Source of the DNA: an uncultured Lachnospiraceae bacterium
GTDB taxonomy: Bacteria; Bacillota; Clostridia; Lachnospirales; Lachnospiraceae
Length of the DNA: 6,364 nucleotides
Direction of reading: 5' to 3'
NCBI GenBank assembly: GCA_948665105.1
Contig: CAPNGW010000144.1
Coordinates: 1 to 6,364 of the forward strand
The position numbers and the translations under genes were made by a program. A model generated the notes under the pieces. That model had not been told where the DNA came from and made no database searches. It was given only the letters and a program-made list of their open reading frames with translations. Below, piece after piece: positions 3,935 through 6,364 of the stretch. The stretch's first letter is position 1. Each line of letters begins with the position of its first letter.

Positions 3935-6364
3935 GAATCTTCGCCTCCCCTATGGGTAATGTGAATGTAAATACCGCACCCTTAAGCTTATTATCAGAAA
4001 CGGCAATGGTGCCTCCGTGGGCATGAATGATGGATTTGCACAGGGACAGGCCCAATCCCAGGCTTCGCCGGCTGTCGGCAATTTTATTTGCTCCACTGTA
4101 AAACATATCAAATACCCGCTCCTTCCTTTCATCGGAGATTCCCTCCCCGTCATCCTCAACGGACACAAGGGCTTTATTTCCCTGCTTCCTGGTGCGAATC
4201 AGAATATGAGACCCCTCCGGGGTGTATTTTATGGCATTATCCACCAGGTTGATAATCACCTGAACGATAAGCCTTGCATCCATTTGTACCAGAAGAAACA
4301 TTTCCTGGTGCTCCACAGAAATATGATGCCTGGTGCTTTTGCGGTTTACATGACGAAGGGCTTCATCCACGGCATCCTCCATCAAATCCGTCGAAATTCT
4401 TAAGTTCAGGTGTCCCTCCTCAATCCGGGTAACGGCAAGCACGTTCTCCACCAAGGTAATCAGCCACATGGCGTTCTCATAAATATCCTCATAGAGCCGT
4501 TTTTTCATATCTGAATCAAAGAGTTCACTGTTGGAAAGCAAATTGCTGGCATTTCCCGATATGGACGTCAGCGGTGTTCTAAGATCATGGGAGATGGCCC
4601 TAAGAAGGTCTCCACGCAGCTGCTCATTCCTGGCAAGAAGTGCGGCTTCTGCCTTCTCCTGATAATTCTTCTCATTTTCCAGAGCCAGGGCACACTCTCC
4701 AAGGACAGAAAGTAAAATTGTATGTTCAAAATTGTCCAGGGGCTTCTCATCCATGACAATTCCCGTTACGCCAAACACTCTGTCCCCGGCCCGGACAGCA
4801 AGATATAAGCATTTTGCACTGGAAAGGGTTGCCGTGGTGGCCCCCGCATGCTTATTATTCTTCATAACCCACTGGGCAACCGCCCGCTCATTCACAGAGG
4901 TGAAGCTTTCGTCAATGACGGCGTCCGGGGCTGGAAAAATACAGGGCTCGCCCAGCGTTCCATGCTGGGATAAGTAAAAAATAATGCTCCTGTTCAAAAG
5001 CTTTGTCAGCTGGTTTGCCGTGATGGATGCGATTTCGTCAAAATCCCTGGCCTGCTGCAGCTGCTGGTTCATTTCAAACAGAATTTTCGTGCGGTATGCC
5101 GCCAGGGCAAACTGCTTTGCGTGTCTTTTCAGGCGGGCCGCCAGAGAGCCTGTAAGAAAGGCGGCCAGGAACATAACAGCAAAGGTAACGGGATACCCCC
5201 GTCCATAGGCCTGGAAGCTGAATACCGGCTCCGTGAACAGGAAGTTGAAGATTAAGACGCTGACCACCGAGGACAGCAGGCTGTATATCTGGTGCCTGGT
5301 AATCACGGATGTAATCACCGCCCCCAGCACATACACCGTGACAATATTCGTCTCCGCAAAGCCCAGGTATTGAAAGAAAAAGCCGATGCCCGTCACCCCA
5401 AGCAAAATTCCAATGCTTTTGAAAATATCGGAAACGCAAAAGGAGACATCCCCCAGCTGCCTTATCTTTTTCATCCGGTAGGCAGAGACGCTCAAATCCG
5501 TATCCGGTATGATATGTACATCCATATTGGGGGCGTTGGCAATCAGTGTTTCCACCAAGGCCGGTTTGCCAAGGAGATGGTGTCTGGTGGCGGCACTTCT
5601 TCCGATTACAATTTTTGACACTCCTGACAACCGGGCAAATTCAGCGATTTGCAGCGGGATATCATCCCCGTAAACCGTTTCTATTTTTGCCCCCAGCTGT
5701 CTGGCAAGATGCATGTTGTCCCCAAGCCTTTTTTCATCCTCCGGGCTTATCACAGAGAAATCGGGAGTCTCCACAAACAGCGCTGTAAACTCACCCTTGA
5801 AGGCCCCTGCCATTCTTGCGGCAGTGCGTATGATTTTCCCATTGGATGGGGAAGAGGACAGACAAACCAAAATATGCTCATCTGTATAAAAATCTCCATG
5901 GCCCTTCATACGGGAAATCTCCGTCAGCTTGTTTACCCGGTCGGCACAGCGGCGCAGTGCAATTTCACGCAGGGCAGTGAGATTCTCTTCTGTGAAAAAA
6001 TTTTCAACCGCCTGTCTTGCCTGAGCATCCTTGTAGACATCCCCCCTGCCCAGCCGCTCCATCAGCTCCTGGGGCTCAATATCCACCAGCTCCACCTGGT
6101 CAGCCTGGTCGAACACGGAATCGGGAATCCGCTCCCGCACAAAAACCTCTGTGACGGAAGCCACCATGTCATTTAAGCTTTCGATGTGCTGTACATTCAC
6201 CGTGGTATAGACATCAATCCCGGCCTGTAAAAGCTCCCGAATATCCTGATAGCGTTTGGCATGGCGGCATCCCTGTGCGTTGGTGTGAGCAAGCTCATCC
6301 ACCAGAAGCAGCTGGGGCTTCCTTTTAAGGGCCCCGTCCAGGTCAAATTCCTTTAATGTCACGC
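3927..6364 (-). CDS. kdpD: Osmosensitive K+ channel histidine kinase KdpD, 5' end beyond the window
   Basis: A membrane sensor kinase that phosphorylates KdpE in response to low potassium or osmotic stress. The frame is open to the window edge, and residue 1 here (GTG at 6362) is internal. Roughly 80-90 N-terminal residues, with the Walker A loop, are missing compared with E. coli KdpD (894). In fragment numbering the order is: remainder of the KdpD N-terminal domain with Walker B LLLVDELAH (18-26) and TTVNVQHIESLND (53-65); a universal-stress-protein domain (about 162-287); four membrane segments of the DUF4118 type (about 311-410); a GAF-like region (about 430-562); the HisKA box SHDLRTPLTS with phospho-His592; and the ATPase domain with N box NLVDNAIKYTPEG (705-717), G1 EDDGEGIS (736-743), F box FDMFY (751-755) and G2 SLGLGLSLCKS (767-777). 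All kinase motifs are intact. It overlaps kdpE by 8 bp. Confidence 0.96.
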   Translation of the reverse strand, partial: VTLKEFDLDGALKRKPQLLLVDELAHTNAQGCRHAKRYQDIRELLQAGIDVYTTVNVQHIESLNDMVASVTEVFVRERIPDSVFDQADQVELVDIEPQELMERLGRGDVYKDAQARQAVENFFTEENLTALREIALRRCADRVNKLTEISRMKGHGDFYTDEHILVCLSSSPSNGKIIRTAARMAGAFKGEFTALFVETPDFSVISPEDEKRLGDNMHLARQLGAKIETVYGDDIPLQIAEFARLSGVSKIVIGRSAATRHHLLGKPALVETLIANAPNMDVHIIPDTDLSVSAYRMKKIRQLGDVSFCVSDIFKSIGILLGVTGIGFFFQYLGFAETNIVTVYVLGAVITSVITRHQIYSLLSSVVSVLIFNFLFTEPVFSFQAYGRGYPVTFAVMFLAAFLTGSLAARLKRHAKQFALAAYRTKILFEMNQQLQQARDFDEIASITANQLTKLLNRSIIFYLSQHGTLGEPCIFPAPDAVIDESFTSVNERAVAQWVMKNNKHAGATTATLSSAKCLYLAVRAGDRVFGVTGIVMDEKPLDNFEHTILLSVLGECALALENEKNYQEKAEAALLARNEQLRGDLLRAISHDLRTPLTSISGNASNLLSNSELFDSDMKKRLYEDIYENAMWLITLVENVLAVTRIEEGHLNLRISTDLMEDAVDEALRHVNRKSTRHHISVEHQEMFLLVQMDARLIVQVIINLVDNAIKYTPEGSHILIRTRKQGNKALVSVEDDGEGISDERKERVFDMFYSGANKIADSRRSLGLGLSLCKSIIHAHGGTIAVSDNKLKGAVFTFTLPIGEAKIHE

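Noticed and set aside
5074..5439. Minus-strand open frame of 121 codons inside kdpD in another frame
   Set aside because: It overlaps the membrane region of kdpD, which is intact in its own frame, and shows no independent start signal.
5649..6176. Plus-strand open frame of 175 codons
   Set aside because: It lies wholly antisense to conserved KdpD coding sequence and its translation shows no domain; it is a shadow of codon bias.
6340..6362. GTG at 6362 as the true kdpD start
   Set aside because: The residues that follow align to the middle of the KdpD N-terminal domain (EFDLD segment), after the Walker A loop, so the real start lies beyond the window.

Overview
All genes in this window lie on the minus strand and read from high to low coordinates. 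The likely host is a Gram-positive, low-to-mid-GC Firmicute, probably a gut clostridium of the Lachnospiraceae type. The evidence is strong AGGAGG-type ribosome sites, a perfect sigma-A promoter, a small Cys-anchored lipoprotein, and a Gram-positive style KdpD. The taxonomic placement is inference; no rRNA or other marker gene is present.

Layout, in the direction of transcription. (1) 6364-3233: kdpD, missing its 5' end at the window edge, overlaps kdpE by 8 bp. This is a potassium and osmotic-stress sensor kinase with its OmpR-type response regulator. The KdpFABC pump it would normally control is not in the window. (2) 3232-3056: a 177 bp AT-rich intergenic region. It holds a TTGACA-17-TATAAT promoter, a short dyad on the -35 box and a hairpin in the predicted 5' leader. 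These serve a small lipoprotein of unknown function (3055-2654). (3) 2653-2520: a Rho-independent terminator for the lipoprotein gene, set inside a longer imperfect inverted repeat. (4) 2519-1: a probable operon of an alkyltransferase-like protein (MGMT fold, catalytic Cys replaced by Ala), recQ helicase, and the start of pcp (pyroglutamyl peptidase I), which runs off the window. Spacing is 28 bp between the first two genes, and recQ/pcp share an ATGA stop-start overlap.

Functionally the window joins three modules: K+/osmotic signalling, an unknown surface lipoprotein with its own promoter and terminator, and a DNA-damage pair (lesion-sensing ATL plus RecQ) followed by a peptidase gene. I see no mobile element, CRISPR array, tRNA, rRNA or phage gene. 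There is no convincing evidence of an entirely new system. The points most worth a second look are the atl-recQ pairing, the c-di-AMP-type motif in KdpD, and the structured terminator and leader around the lipoprotein gene.
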